From positions 108,501 to 172,500 of the forward strand of contig JAANDG010000011.1 in the NCBI GenBank assembly GCA_036852015.1: 64,000 bases of DNA, given 5' to 3'. The stretch comes from Pelodera strongyloides. Lineage: Eukaryota > Nematoda > Chromadorea > Rhabditida > Rhabditidae. Shown here piece by piece: positions 39,828-52,500 of this stretch (position 1 is the stretch's first letter; every line of letters begins with the position of its first letter). The notes under the pieces were generated by a model that was given only the letters and a program-made list of their open reading frames with translations, was not told the DNA's origin and did not search any database. A program made the position numbers and the translations under genes.

Positions 39828-39928
39828 CAGTGAGAGGGAGAAGGAGAGAGAGAGAGAGAGGGTGTGAGAGAGAGAAGGAGAGAGAGAGAGAAGGAGAGAG
39901 AGATTAGAAGGAGGGACAGAAAGAGGAA

Positions 39929-39979
<51 letters not shown>

Positions 39980-40040
39980 AGAGGGTAGAGGAAGGGAGAG
40001 AGAGAAGGAGGGTAGAGGATGGGAGAGAGAGAGAGAAATG
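39828..40040. repeat. (GA)n-rich array
   Basis: GA microsatellite with GGAG and GTGTGAG interruptions. A purer (GA)n follows at 40,775-40,840. Confidence 0.9.
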
Positions 40041-40771
40041 GCCAGGGAAAAGAATGGGTCATCGAGGGAACCTCTCACCCCACAGATGAGTTTTACAAGA
40101 AGTACAACGCACTTCTTGCTGCAAAAGCTCAGTACAACATTGGCCTAATTATGCATGTAACACCTGCACAACATAATTATATTTTAATAATCAGCTGTTT
40201 CCTGCCCAGTTCTAAAACCAAACTCATATAAGACTACAACCAGGCTCTATAGAGTTACATGGTCAAACTTTTCAGTTAGGCCAACCGGAAACCCAGGAAG
40301 CCAGAAGCAGCTCACAGACACACATTTTTGTGTAGCAACTTCCGACTGTGTTTCGGAAATATGTTTCGCGAGTACCTTCGTATTTGCATTTGGCTCACAC
40401 CTTTCAAGAAAGGAAAATATTATTATGCAATTGTTTTTTGACTGTTCAAGGCCCTAACGGCCCTAAACCCTTCAGCAAGCACCCCCTATGAATAAACCTG
40501 GAAAAACAGAGCAAAGAGAGTCAGAAAATGACGTGTTCTACCAGACAGAAAGCCCCAGCTGGCCAGCGAAGCCAGTATCCAGTAAACACTGTCAAATTTT
40601 GAAGAAAATATATTCCACAAAACAAATGCAAATGTCTATAATATAAAGGAAAGGATAGGATGGCAATGAAGTCTACACTTGTTTGAAATTGCCGTGCCCT
40701 TTCTTTTTAATAGTAATACTATGTTCTATGTTGTACGTTGTACTTTTTCCATTGTCATTGAGTAGAGAAAT

Positions 40772-40842
<71 letters not shown>

Positions 40843-42234
40843 GATAGAGAGAAAGAGGGACCTCCTTTTTCTTATCTCCATATATAATTACCGTCATGTC
40901 TGACCGCAATCGTGCAGAAGCAATATAACGTATGCGTATGGACATATGTAAACAAATCACCGATAAATGACAACTGAATGGTCAGTACAAGAAAATTTCT
41001 TATGCCACAGGAAAACAGAATAATCGCCAAAAGAACAGGAAAAAGAGGTGCTGGCCCATTTGTTAAAGTCATCTCTTGGTCTTATAAAATACACTAAGGC
41101 ACAAAAATCAGTTTTTGTACGAAAGCTTCGGAAGGAAAAGGGAAATAAAGCGGAAAGCATAAAATGCATTTAGAATCAATGGACGGCAGAGAGAGAGGGA
41201 GAGATATGAATTGAGGAGAGAGTGTGGAATTATGGGAGATTGCCGACTGAGAAACGGATGAAAAAATAATAATAATTACAGTTTATTTTCAGCCACTGTT
41301 TCACTGTAATTTGAAAATGCAGTGTAATTGCATTCGTCATGTCCATGAGTGTATTAACTACTTTTAGAAACACATTTTTTAGAGAAAACTTGGCCTGACT
41401 ATAGTTGATGTGCAAGCAATGGCATGCATGTTTATGCAACGCGAAACTTTGATCGCCTACACTTCGGCCAGCCTTCGCCTGACTTTCGCCAGGTACGACC
41501 GGCGAAAGGGCGGCGTACAGCCCGGACGAAAATGTGACAATCCATGCAGAAACAGATAAAAAGGGTTCGCGGCTCTTCCGCAAAACCTCGCCCGGCCCTG
41601 GCGAGAGTCTGGCGAAGACAGGGTCCTTTTTTTGACGCCCACCTACCGAGTTTCGTCAGTGTGTGTACCTCAAAAATGGCAACTCTATCTATAGATACAT
41701 AAACATATGTTCCCTCAATTAAACATATATTCATCGGTTGAAAAGGGCGATGATGAAAACATTAAGAATTTACGTTGACAGAAATAGGACACTAACAAAT
41801 GGGATGTACCGCGTAAATAGCGAGAAGTTGTGCCTCAGAGTATGCTTCTAACATTTATAGGGTCAGCTCACACAGGAAATGGGCGAACCCACTTGGAGAC
41901 GGTTCACTGGTCTTTTTGTGGGCACGCCCAATTGGTGACCAACTCGTGACCAGTCACCGTTTTCCTGTGTAATCAGTGTAGTAGTGTGTGCTAGGGATTC
42001 CACCCAGACTAAAAATTGGCAAGGTCAATTTAGTAATGAATACTAGTTATCTGACAGTCAAATGGAATTAGTATGTAAACATTAAAAAAAAAAACTTCAG
42101 AAAATGACACAAGATTCAATAATGTATTTAGTAGTTTGCATTAGTACACCTGCTCGCCGTGCACATTTGCTGAGCAACCATTAGCATCATCTGTTAAAAT
42201 ATTCATAAAGTATCAAGCACGAAACGCTAAGCAC

Positions 42235-42316
42235 GAATTAGACCGTGACGTAGTGTGACACGAAAATTCACTCCAGAATTAGACCGTGACGTAGTGTGAC
42301 ACGACAATTGACTGAA
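42235..42316. repeat. 41-bp tandem duplication
   Basis: GAATTAGACCGTGACGTAG starts at 42,235 and again at 42,276, each copy running to TGTGACACGA. Confidence 0.9.
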
Positions 42317-43583
42317 GCACATAATTATGCAAGTTCAAAGCTAACGCAAATGTCCAGGAAAATATTTTAAAGGGAAAAATCATGCATATTAATTATTATG
42401 TGCTTTCCAGCATAAAACGGAGTCAAGTGTTTTGTGACTCTTCCACAAACAATCCTTTGTTGGAACTTAATGAAATACTGACTAGGGAGAGGGAGAGAGA
42501 GAGAGAGAGAGGGAGGGAGAGGGAGAGAGAGAGAAATTGGAGAGCTAGTATCGTGGATGTCCAGCATTTCCTCCCGTTCCGATAATTAGGTCATTAGTGG
42601 TCCGACACTGGCCAGGCATTCGTCTAGTAGGGGCCAGCTAGTCCAATTTTCATCATTTCTCTTTTTTTTCGAAAGGCTTTTACCCCGGGGAAATAATTGC
42701 CTTTTTGGCAGCGAGGCCATCCAATATTTGTTGATGATTCACGGTGAAAAATAATGCGGCAATGTTTATAGAAGGGCAAATACGACAGAGAAAACGTTTG
42801 AAACCTTTTGATGCGCGGCGAAGAAAAGGCCACCCGCGCCCAGCCCGCGCCCAACCTTCGTCGCGCGGCATTTTCGCGCCTGGAGCTCGCCACGCATCAC
42901 CTGAGTTTGATCAGTGTTCTAGCCGATGTTCACTTTATTTTTCAATGTGACGTTGGGAAGTAAAGCATGACGCCTCAACTAAAAAAAAAGAAAGAAAAGA
43001 AATGAGGATGAGGAATGAGTAAGAACCGAACTCATTTTCAGTGTATTATGCACGCCACCATATACCGAGATAGGAACATTAGGTATGGGTGCCAGAAAGT
43101 AAGGCTCTTTACTGGGGGATCGAATGAGCTCTTTACAAAGATATGTTATCATTTTTTGAAGGAAACCAGACCGATTTACAAACGTTATTTAAAAAGTCTC
43201 CTATCAAAGTTTTGATATAGATTAGAGACACTAAATAAATCCACCACTGAAAAGGCCCCCTCAATATCTAAACCTTATTCTGACGAGTGTCTACGTAGGC
43301 TAATCCCATTCGAGCACGTCAACAGCAGAAAGAGCCATCAAAAATGGGAAGCGACCAGAGAATACAATTTACAAAAGAGAGGATCAACGCTTGACATTTG
43401 CATGATAATACTAAGATTAATGATAAGGTTTCGTGTAACAGAGAGAAAAAGTAGTAAAAACATTTATTAAACAAAGCCAGCGATCCCATCACATAGCATA
43501 GATTACGCTCTTATAGCCAAATGAACTCCAATTCGCAAATTACAAGAATAGCCAAATAATGCTGCAATTTAATCAAATAATCT

Positions 43584-43712
43584 AAAGCGATATAGCAGCC
43601 GGTTTTTGAAACATACGTTGATCGCTGTATTTCCATGAAACATATGCAAATGAGTGTGTTTAGAATAAAAAATAGAGCTCAATTAGCATAAAAACATAGG
43701 AATTCAGTTTTT
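43584..43712. mobile_element. Truncated TTAA MITE downstream of tmem-17
   Basis: Left terminus AAGCGATATAGCAGCCGG and the interior block TATGCAAATGAG are present; the right terminus is missing. It lies 170 bp past the tmem-17 stop. Confidence 0.6.
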
Positions 43713-43878
43713 CATCATTTTTCATCAAAGAAGTCAGGCCTGATGTTATGGTCCCTGTATCGATTGACGATATTCGAGGGAGTAGGGTTGTAAGGTCTAT
43801 TGGTCTACTACCAGTCAGTACACAATTTACAAACGTTTTCTTTGCAGCAACCAAATAAAACTGATCGCACGAAACTTT

Positions 43879-44003
43879 TTATTTTTCTGCTGATTCATCG
43901 ACTTCTTCCAAAACTTTCCGCTTAAATTCTTCCACTTGGAAATCGGCGATACGACGAATTACCACAAATCCGGAAACGATCTGAAATTATGTAATTATTC
44001 ACT

Positions 44004-44047
<44 letters not shown>

Positions 44048-45580
44048 GGAGAGAGAGAGTTGGAGAGAGGAGAGGAGAGAGAGAGAGAGAGAGTGGAGAG
44101 AGGGAGAGAGAGGGAGAGAGAGAGTTGGAGAGCGGGAGAGAGAGATTTTTCAAACGCACCTGAACGACGATAAATATTGTATGAAAAGAATAGGCGATTC
44201 TCTCCATTGGAAGCGGTCGAATATCCGAATTCCACAATAAAAACTGGGTTATTGGCAACTGAAGAATTAGAGTTGTAATCCAGAAGCCGGACAGCGCAGG
44301 TATCTAAAAGAATATGAATATTAAGGTGTGCATAAAAGGGAGTGCGCTAGAGGCGCGCCAAATAGAACTGTACACTTTTCGCGCACGACTAGCGCACACT
44401 TTCGCTGCATACTACTGGTTAGCTCTTCTTTGGAGGAGACTGCCCTGTTTATCGCTGCAGTACGTCTTATTGTAAGCAGTGTCAATCATATTCCGGGTTA
44501 ATCATTTGTACATTGTTCTTTATCTACAGCTAGTGAAACTAATTGTAAACAAGAAATTCATACATTTTCTCCAAGATTTCCATAAAAACCAAGATACAAT
44601 CGAATGATTTCCACGAGAAAGTAGACGAACAGAACAGCTATCAATATCACTTGATAAGTAACCGAGAGGAGGGAATACTATAATGGAAGGATATCAAAAA
44701 GGCAACCACAGGAACCCTAAGCCTAAGCCGCAGTGCCTCGTCATATGACCCCAATCTATTGAAGAAAGTCCGCATAAAAATTAATGCAACTATTATTTGG
44801 CGATCTGGTGTGCACAAGGTACGCGGAACAAGATTGGACCGTATACCGCAAGTTTCATCGATCTCAGGCCACTTGCGCGCCGTAACTATGTGTATGCGCG
44901 CAGCTTTCACATTGATTGTCAATTGTCACTGGTTTGTCAGTCATGTCTGAAGCGTGTTCTAGGGTTCTTACAGCTTACAGCCCAACATCGTTTTCTCTTT
45001 TTTTTTTTTTGAAATTGCACGTACTCGCTTCATTGACGTCAAAGTGACCATTAATTTTAATGCTTCTCCTATGCCTCAAGCTATCTATATTTTAAAATTG
45101 AAAGCGGCTCAAATTCAAATGATCTCAAACAGTTAATTACCTTAATTACGAAAGCAATTAAACTGGAACCGATGAGAAATGGAGTGAAGTACGCATTGAA
45201 GTGCAATGACATTTGAAGTGGCAGACTCGTCAGGGCTTCTGAAAAAAATGAGCAATTTTAAAGCGGTATGGAGCGTGGTTTTGAAACATGCGGACGACTT
45301 GCTTTCCGGTGTATTTTTTCGATCTTCCGGTACAGAAATTTGCATTAATACTTGTTAGCGGGCGTAGAGTGCAGGCTAGGAAACCCCCTGCCATACCGCT
45401 TTAAATGACATGAGCTGATGTACTCTTTCATGCAGTAGATTTTGAGAGAAATCCTGATATGTGTAATAATTCATTAAAACAACTTGACAAACCCATTTTC
45501 GGTGTAGTAAATGAAGAAATGATCCTAGCCTTATCGCTAACGTTCACCGCCATTGTCGTTGAATAGCTGGGACGACGCAT
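43879..45580 (-). CDS. tmem-17: TMEM17-like ciliary transition-zone membrane protein
   Basis: Tetraspan membrane protein of the MKS module at the ciliary transition zone, part of the gate that controls ciliary membrane content. Five exons: 45,580-45,484; 45,238-45,141; 44,677-44,564; 44,303-44,160; 43,980-43,879 (TAA). All joins keep phase, giving about 184 residues (human TMEM17 198). Diagnostic stretches: LPLQMSLHFNAYF (human LALQMSLYFNTYY), IIRLYLGFYGNLGEN (human AIRLYLGYVGNL), ALSGFWITTLILQLP (human ELAGFWLLSLLLQLP), and a terminal DFQVEEFKRKV. Four hydrophobic segments are visible. The ATG directly follows an ATTCAG acceptor, so the mRNA is probably trans-spliced there. It lies 1.05 kb downstream of sorf-2 on the same strand. 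Intron 1 carries a TTAA MITE, and a truncated copy lies just past the stop. Confidence 0.9.
44006..44146. repeat. (GA)n with GAGTTGGA punctuation, tmem-17 intron 4
   Basis: The whole intron between exons 44,160 and 43,980 is mostly GA microsatellite with GAGTTGGAGAG repeats. Confidence 0.9.
45262..45400. mobile_element. TTAA MITE in tmem-17 intron 1
   Basis: 139-bp element with TTAA on both sides (45,258-45,261 and 45,401-45,404). Termini are AGCGGTATGGAGCG and TGCCATACCGCT. It lies wholly inside the intron 45,239-45,483. Confidence 0.8.
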
Positions 45581-46630
45581 CTGAATCTTATCTCATAGTT
45601 GTCTAGAATTTGCAAAAAAATCAATAAAAGTTGGAAAACAGAAGCGCTGATATTTGCTCGTGAACGGATGTACATTCTCTGTGAGCAATGTCAAAAGTTA
45701 CCAAGTAGGAAGGAATTATAGCAATTATAGGCCACACAATATACATAATTAAACATGAGAATATCATAAAATGAAGCGCAGCTGTATATACGTCACTCCG
45801 CAAGATGTATTCATAAAATGGCCCCAAACTACAAATATTGGTGTACGACAGGTTGTCATAGCGACATGGGTGGTCCAACTAACGTACAGACATATACATC
45901 TACACATAACTGCATAATTTTAAGATTGCAACATAAGTTATTCACTTAAAATAAGTTCAATAAGCAAACTAAGTTTGCTACAAACTACAAATATTGGCTG
46001 AAGTTACGGTATGCACGGTTGCCATAACGACGTGGGTGGTCAGAATGATGTGAGCCTCCGACCTCTCATGCCCGTAACTCTGCATAATGTACGCACATAA
46101 GCGGTAAATGGTTGAATTGCACAGCTCAAATTCAAATATCCTCTGTAACTCATAAAGTCCCGTAGAAAGCACCAGTTATTCTACTAAAGTGCGAAGCTGT
46201 TGTTTTCATAAAGTAATATAAAACAATAAAAAGTGATAAAACAACTTTATTCGAAATTGAATAGTAAGTAAATGTAATAAGGTAATAAGGAAACAACTAA
46301 GCACCTAGTATCACAGAATCATCTACGCCGCAGTATAACAATAGGAATCAAATTCATGGAGAGCATATTAAATTCAAACAAATAAACAATAATAACATCT
46401 GGAAAGCCATAAAAAGAACAGACGAGCCATGTTCTAGAAGTGCAAACCCTCTAAAAACACTGTTTTCAAAAAAAATCACAGAAACAATCTAAGCATGTAC
46501 ATAGACGCAAAGCACACATAAATAACTTACACAATATATAACTAGAAAAATGTGTTCAAAGTAAATACAATAACATTATGCGCACACTACACTAAAATGC
46601 TAAGCTAATTATCAAATTACAGTACCCCAA
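45581..46630. other. Gap between sorf-2 and tmem-17 with a direct repeat
   Basis: No exon recognised. AACTACAAATATTGG followed by GTTGTCATAGCGAC / GTTGCCATAACGAC and GTGGGTGGTC occurs at about 45,826-45,880 and 45,980-46,040, a diverged direct repeat of about 60 bp. Confidence 0.6.
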
Positions 46631-49596
46631 TTAGCACATCATTCTAATTGCTCCACTATTCGAACCAATGAGGAACGCATTGTTGAGTGGCAGGTAGGCA
46701 ATTGCAGACACTTGTCCCGGGAGTAGGTCGCTCTACAAAAACAGCATTAAAAACAGCTTCAAAGAAACGAGCACATAAAAACACTGCAAAACATACGATT
46801 TTTTTGTTTACTACGACTTACTGACGACTAAACGCTCTCATTTTTACAAATACAAATAATAACTCCAAATTCACATACACACGACACTATATGGTTGGTT
46901 GAAGTAATCCTAACATAACTTCACAAAATCAACACTATTATCATGTATGCTGTCTAAATTTGTATATGCGTCCTTTTCTCTTTATTGCCTTGTTTTATTG
47001 TGTGTTTGTTTGTTTGTACGTTTGTTTGTTTGTTTGTGTGCTTCTCCACTGTTTCAATAAACATTTCTATAGAATAACCCACCTTAAGCTTGCTCTCCAG
47101 TGTCAAATCCTGTGAAGAATACAAACGGAACAAGTTTGTCTGTTGAATTGTTATCAGCAGGTCACCGCTAGCCGTCATCGACTGAAAATAATAATAATTT
47201 ATGCACTTTTTAACTGCGGTGCGTGCGCGCAGATTAAAACTTATTCGATTCCCGTTTCCCGTAACTTTTATACAAGGCAAGATCCGGTCTCTAATACCAT
47301 AGTCGAGCAAGTCAGCAACACGTTCTTGAGTCAATTCACTCGACAAAACTGTGCGTTGCATATATTTTTGCAATAAATTATTATAAATAAAGATCAGGCA
47401 GGTTTAATGAACACTGATCACCACCACAATTAAATCAGAAATCACCTTCTTATTATATAAAGGAGAAGAGTGTCTTCGAACGGCTGGTATTAATAATCAA
47501 ACCAACCTGAATGGGGTCGGCTGTCCTCCATTTTGCCTGAATCCTCGGCGTCACTTCAAACACAACACCTTCGTCTTCATTATCAGAAACGATGAACGAG
47601 CGAGAAGACAACCAACGGATCTGAATGGAGACATAGTGAGAAAGATGGAAGGAGAAACGGAGAAATAGAGAGAGATAAAGGAAGAAAGAGAAGCTTTGAA
47701 AAGAAGTGAGGAACTGAGAAAGAGAGAAGGCGAGAAGGAGAGAGAAGAGAGAAGCTACAAGAAAACGAAACTACAATATTAGAATCGGTTTTTTTTAACC
47801 TTTAGGTCCTACAAACTACAATTAAGATGCCTTATTATTAGCACACCTAGAAAGGTTGAAACAAGACTGACAGTTGTTAAGACTACTTACGGCCGAAACT
47901 AAACAAAATGCTCTCAACTAAACATAAAACTTATACAACAATACCGTACCCCAGCTGCATGCGTGTGGTTTCCATGACTGAGACTGCTCACTCGTCCCGT
48001 TCTAGGATCCATCATGGCTACAGTACCATTTGAAAGAGCAACTGCCATCCGATTCTCGTGCACGCTCATTGCACGCACCATGCCTTAAAAGGGAAATTTT
48101 AAATGTTTTGTGAATAATATATATCAACACAACGGTCCCATATACTTTTCAAAAAACTTTATACCGCTTTAAAACTAAGGCGCTCCCGCTTAAATGGAAC
48201 CAGACACACCATTTGTCATTACGCATATGTTGATATGCAGCTCAGCTACGGCTTGACATGGATAGTAGATATTACAACAGATGTCACCATTAACACTAAG
48301 CCACTAAACTAAATCATATGTCAACAAAGCAAACAAAACAAAACACCGTGGATTACCAGAATGAGAGAGGTGTGCGTGGAGTTAAACACTAAACATAAAG
48401 TTAAAGTTAAAGTACCGTACCTGCAATGGGACTTATCCTCAACTCGGCCGCCCAGCCCGACGTTCGAGTGTCGTAGATTCTAAATGATTCGAAAAGACAA
48501 ATAACGAAACTCTTTGTTAGCCAATGCTCTGTGGGGACTGGTTTTTGTAATTATTTGCTTCTGTTCAAATGTTTCAACAAAAGCTTATATCGCCTAATTT
48601 CATACGCATGTATTATTTTTTGTGCACGTGACGAAGTATGCCTATACTATACACTATTAACATATTAGCTAACTTACTTTATGGTAGAGTGAAGACTACT
48701 CGCAGCCGCTAGCGTATGTCTATCCAAAGAGTCCAGGCAACATATTGCATTCTCGGAGCCCCATTCGAGTTGAGAGACATCGTTTCCGTGGAACGGATCC
48801 CACACCTATAGATAAGTTAGACTACATAAGATGTCAAGGGATCAAGAAGGATAAGGGTACAGGTGCATATTAAACTTATTTTTACAAAGCAATGTCAAGT
48901 TCCCCTAACGTCTAACGGTCTAACTCGACTAGCTAACTCCTAGCAAGGTAGCTAGAAGCAAGCGGGACATTCATAAACAAAAGATCATTGATGATATAGC
49001 AAATCAATATAGGAAAGGGTAATCTTAGATAATAAGGTCAGACTGTCAGACAAAAAATAAACATCACACACCCGAAGCACGCCGTCAGTTGATGCAATCA
49101 AACTACTTTGCATCAGATGAACATCGTATACGGTACGCGAGTGACCCTAAAAACAATCATTAGTAAACTTCAACTGTCAAAAATCCTATGAATTATTACA
49201 AAAAAAAAGTAAAAAAAAAAAGAAGGCCTAGTATTTACTTGTTTTATTTTCATGATTATGTGAAGCGTTATTCGTAGATTCCCCCGTAGCTCAGCAGCTT
49301 CAACCCACATCGATCTCCCTCTCTCTCTGTCTCCCTCCCGCTCCCTCTCTCTGTCTGTCTCCTTTCCCTCTTTCTCTCCCTTCTTCCTCTTTTTCTCTCC
49401 CTGTCCCCTCCTCACCTTATACGTCCACTGACACTGTGCCACATCATGTTCCGGCTTGATCGACCACAACTTCACTGTCTTATCCGACGACGCTGACACA
49501 AACGAGTTCTCGTTGGACAGAGAAGCCAATCGTCTAATTGTTCCCTGATGTCCAGAAAACGTACACAGAGTAAGCTGATCGAACCGAGGGGGTTGT
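46631..49596 (-). other. sorf-2: sorf-2: C-terminal WD40 propeller exons
   Basis: Eight exons encode WD40 repeats. The first reads [14 protein letters not shown] then [16 protein letters not shown]. Later blades show [20 protein letters not shown] then [42 protein letters not shown] and the closing [14 protein letters not shown] before TAA, parallel to the human ending LLLGSDNGVIRLLA. A (CT)n/(GA)n tract lies in the intron just after 49,416. Confidence 0.9.
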
Positions 49597-52500
49597 CTGG
49601 AAGAGTGAGATACAATTAAATACTTCATACTTGCAAGGTTAGGTTCTTTGTAAGGTTCGTGCGTGGATTTCGCTGTTGAAAACCCGGCCACATACACATA
49701 AAAGCGGTCATGCGTCATGCGCATAATGTGAAGGAACTCGTACACTTCTTAGTTTTTAAAGTTAACCGCGTAGCCACCGGAGTAATTTACTGCAAATCAA
49801 AAGCTGAATAAAGCCATCATAAGAATTCAAATTTAAAAGAAACCGACAGTTCGAAAGAAACACCCGAAGGAGGTCAGTGCCGGGTGTTCTTCGTTTATTT
49901 CTAGGTCGATTCGTCGAATCAAGAATTAATATGCCGATATACATGGGAATAGTACACCCTTCTTACTTACCGTACACCATTACCACAAACAGCCGCCGAA
50001 ACACGAGCACACCACAAATTGCTCAAATTGCCGCCAGAATCAAAGCATCTGAAGTAATTAGAAGTGAAATGCAGGGATCTTCATCATATCAAACCGAGAA
50101 CTATATCAGTTTTTCATCAATATATAATTATAATAATATGTAAAACTCATAATTACCCTGATCCTCCCACAATCGTCGATCCGACACTATTTGCAGGTGA
50201 CGACAACGAGAAGAGCCGGTTTCCCGATGAGACTCCCGTCATACCGTAAGACGACGTTGTTGGTGAGGAGGCGCCTAAACATAAAAACACATAAGGGCGC
50301 GTTCGTGCCGGGGGTGCAAAACAGCTGCCTACATAATTAAATAAAAACATCAAACATGCCATACTCAATGCGTTTCAAAAACCGGCCGGTATTGCGCTTT
50401 AATCCCATATACACAGCTGATCACCACCACATAATAAGAAAATCTTCGAAATGGAGCTTTTGTAATCGTGTTAACCATTCTGATGTGTAAGTGATAACTC
50501 ACCATGTGCCGATACAAATGGCACCAAAAAGACGGGATTGCTGCACAAAGAGCTCAGCAGTGGCACTCCCCATTCGGCAGAAAAGCGCCCGACAACAGAC
50601 TGGACAAACCACAGCGGAAAGGTTTGGAGGAGCTGGAAATGCGAAAGAAATGAAGGGAAAGAAATTATCAAGAAAACGGAAGTCTCAAGGAGAACGGAAC
50701 ATGCTAATGATGAAAATGTAATTCCTTTCTCTTATTACACAATACTCGCGGCATGCATGTTAATAGTAATTTTAGTTACTGTTTTGTGCAAGTGTGTGTT
50801 GGCGCAATCCTGTTGTATGTACTGTGTTAAGATAAAGGATAAGGTGATAATGTCAGTTACGCCCCTTGTATCCTTGGATTAATATCATAAGACTCACAAC
50901 TTCACTGGCTCCCTGCTTTGCGTGTAAGTGCAATTCTTCATTTGCCTCGTAAAGTCCCGAAAACATATCAAAGAGAAGCTCGAATGGGCCCTTTGAATAC
51001 ATTCGAGCGTTATCTGCTCCGACACGCAGAGAGATATCGAGGAGCAGGGAAATCGCCTGAAAGTTATAAACTATAAACAGAAAAGTAAATGCTAATTACC
51101 CTAAAAGACAAAAACCAATTAGCTAATTATCATTAGCACTCTAACCCACTTCTCCTATCCACTAGAGGTAAACAGTCAGTTAACCCTCGTAAGAGAGGAA
51201 GCGAGAGAGTGTTAGTTTATATAGAGACCTCTTCGTGAAAATTCTCCCAACCAAAGTTTATAAGAATAGAAAAGAGTCAATACGAGAGTAAAAGGACAAC
51301 TATTGTACTTCAATCTAATGAAACAAGATACTATAAGAGCCCTCACCTTTGAAGCAATTATCCTTCGTGCTTCCACAGAAGAGAAGGACGAAGATTCCAT
51401 ACAAACAAGTTCTATGATCCGATGTACGATTTTATCAATGACAAAGTCCTGAAAGACAAGTTATAAATTTATGTTTCAAGGTATAAATAAATGACGCCAC
51501 TTAAATGCACGCAACTCTCATTGACTGAAAATTGAAAATCACCCAGCAGCACTCGAATGAAATTAATTGCAAACTGAATGAAAACTAGCACTAATTGACC
51601 AGTTCTAAGCGAAAAGGGAGAAAAATTACTCAATGTTTCAAGTAATGAATAAATATCAGCGTCACGTAAGTCTAATACTGAATCACAGGAACGTCTGGTC
51701 GCATAATATCATCAAAAAGTTCTCAATTGTTCTCAATTAAAACCGTGATTAGAAATTTTAATCAATATGATAATTACCCACCTCCAGATAATTCATCAAC
51801 TGCGTATCGTTTAATGCCCTCATCGCTAGTCTGGCTATCCGAATGACTGATATCAAGGCAGGTTCAGCTTGGGGAGAGACTCCCCGACGGCAGGCCTGCT
51901 CGACGAGATCCGCACAAAACGGCAGGTACTGGACCTAAACATCAAAGGATTCAGAGTCACTCTTTCTCTACTCTCTCTCTAGCTTGCCCTCCCTCCATCT
52001 CAATCTCTGAATTACGCTAACAAAACCAAACAGTAACTCTCATTCAAGATCCATAGACAAAGATCAATGTGTACTTCAAAAAAGTATCATAAAAACCAAA
52101 CATAGACAGAGATCGCCTACCGTAACAAAAGTTGTACTGTAGATCTGTGGGATTTCAGCTAGACAGCTTTCCACACGCATTCCGGTCAAATCGCCGTCAA
52201 GTTGTAGAGAGAAGACGTCCTGAACTGTTTATTGTTAAAAGCAACATGCACATGCACTATAAACATGATTCAGTCATCTTATCAAACAAAGATAAAGATT
52301 GTCAAGTTCGATACAATATCTATATTTCATCACCTACCGCGGCAAAGAAATATCTATCTAAACTTCACTACGAGCGAGTACAGAGTTATAACTTCTAGAA
52401 ACTACCTGAACTGCCCTATGTGCTGGGATCACCTCCATATTCACATAACAAGACGCCAGAATTCGGAGTAGGTTCGACGAAAGGAACTTCGCGCATACAA

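Larger units (their letters stand above)
29342..43878. other. Repeat-rich intergenic region with no defensible gene
   Basis: About 14.5 kb without an exon chain I can tie to a family. Contents: MITEs, a GC-rich hairpin and GCGGGAAAGT arrays, (GA)n and octamer microsatellites, an 81-bp tandem duplication at 42,235 and dispersed GC-rich repeats. Possible minus-strand exons at about 32,420-32,480 and 31,815-31,930 are open and bounded by splice-like sites, but I could not assign or link them. Confidence 0.45.

Noticed and set aside
47049..47056. CTGTTTCA, the C. elegans type I piRNA upstream motif
   Set aside because: The motif is expected about twice by chance in this length; no cluster and no supporting context.
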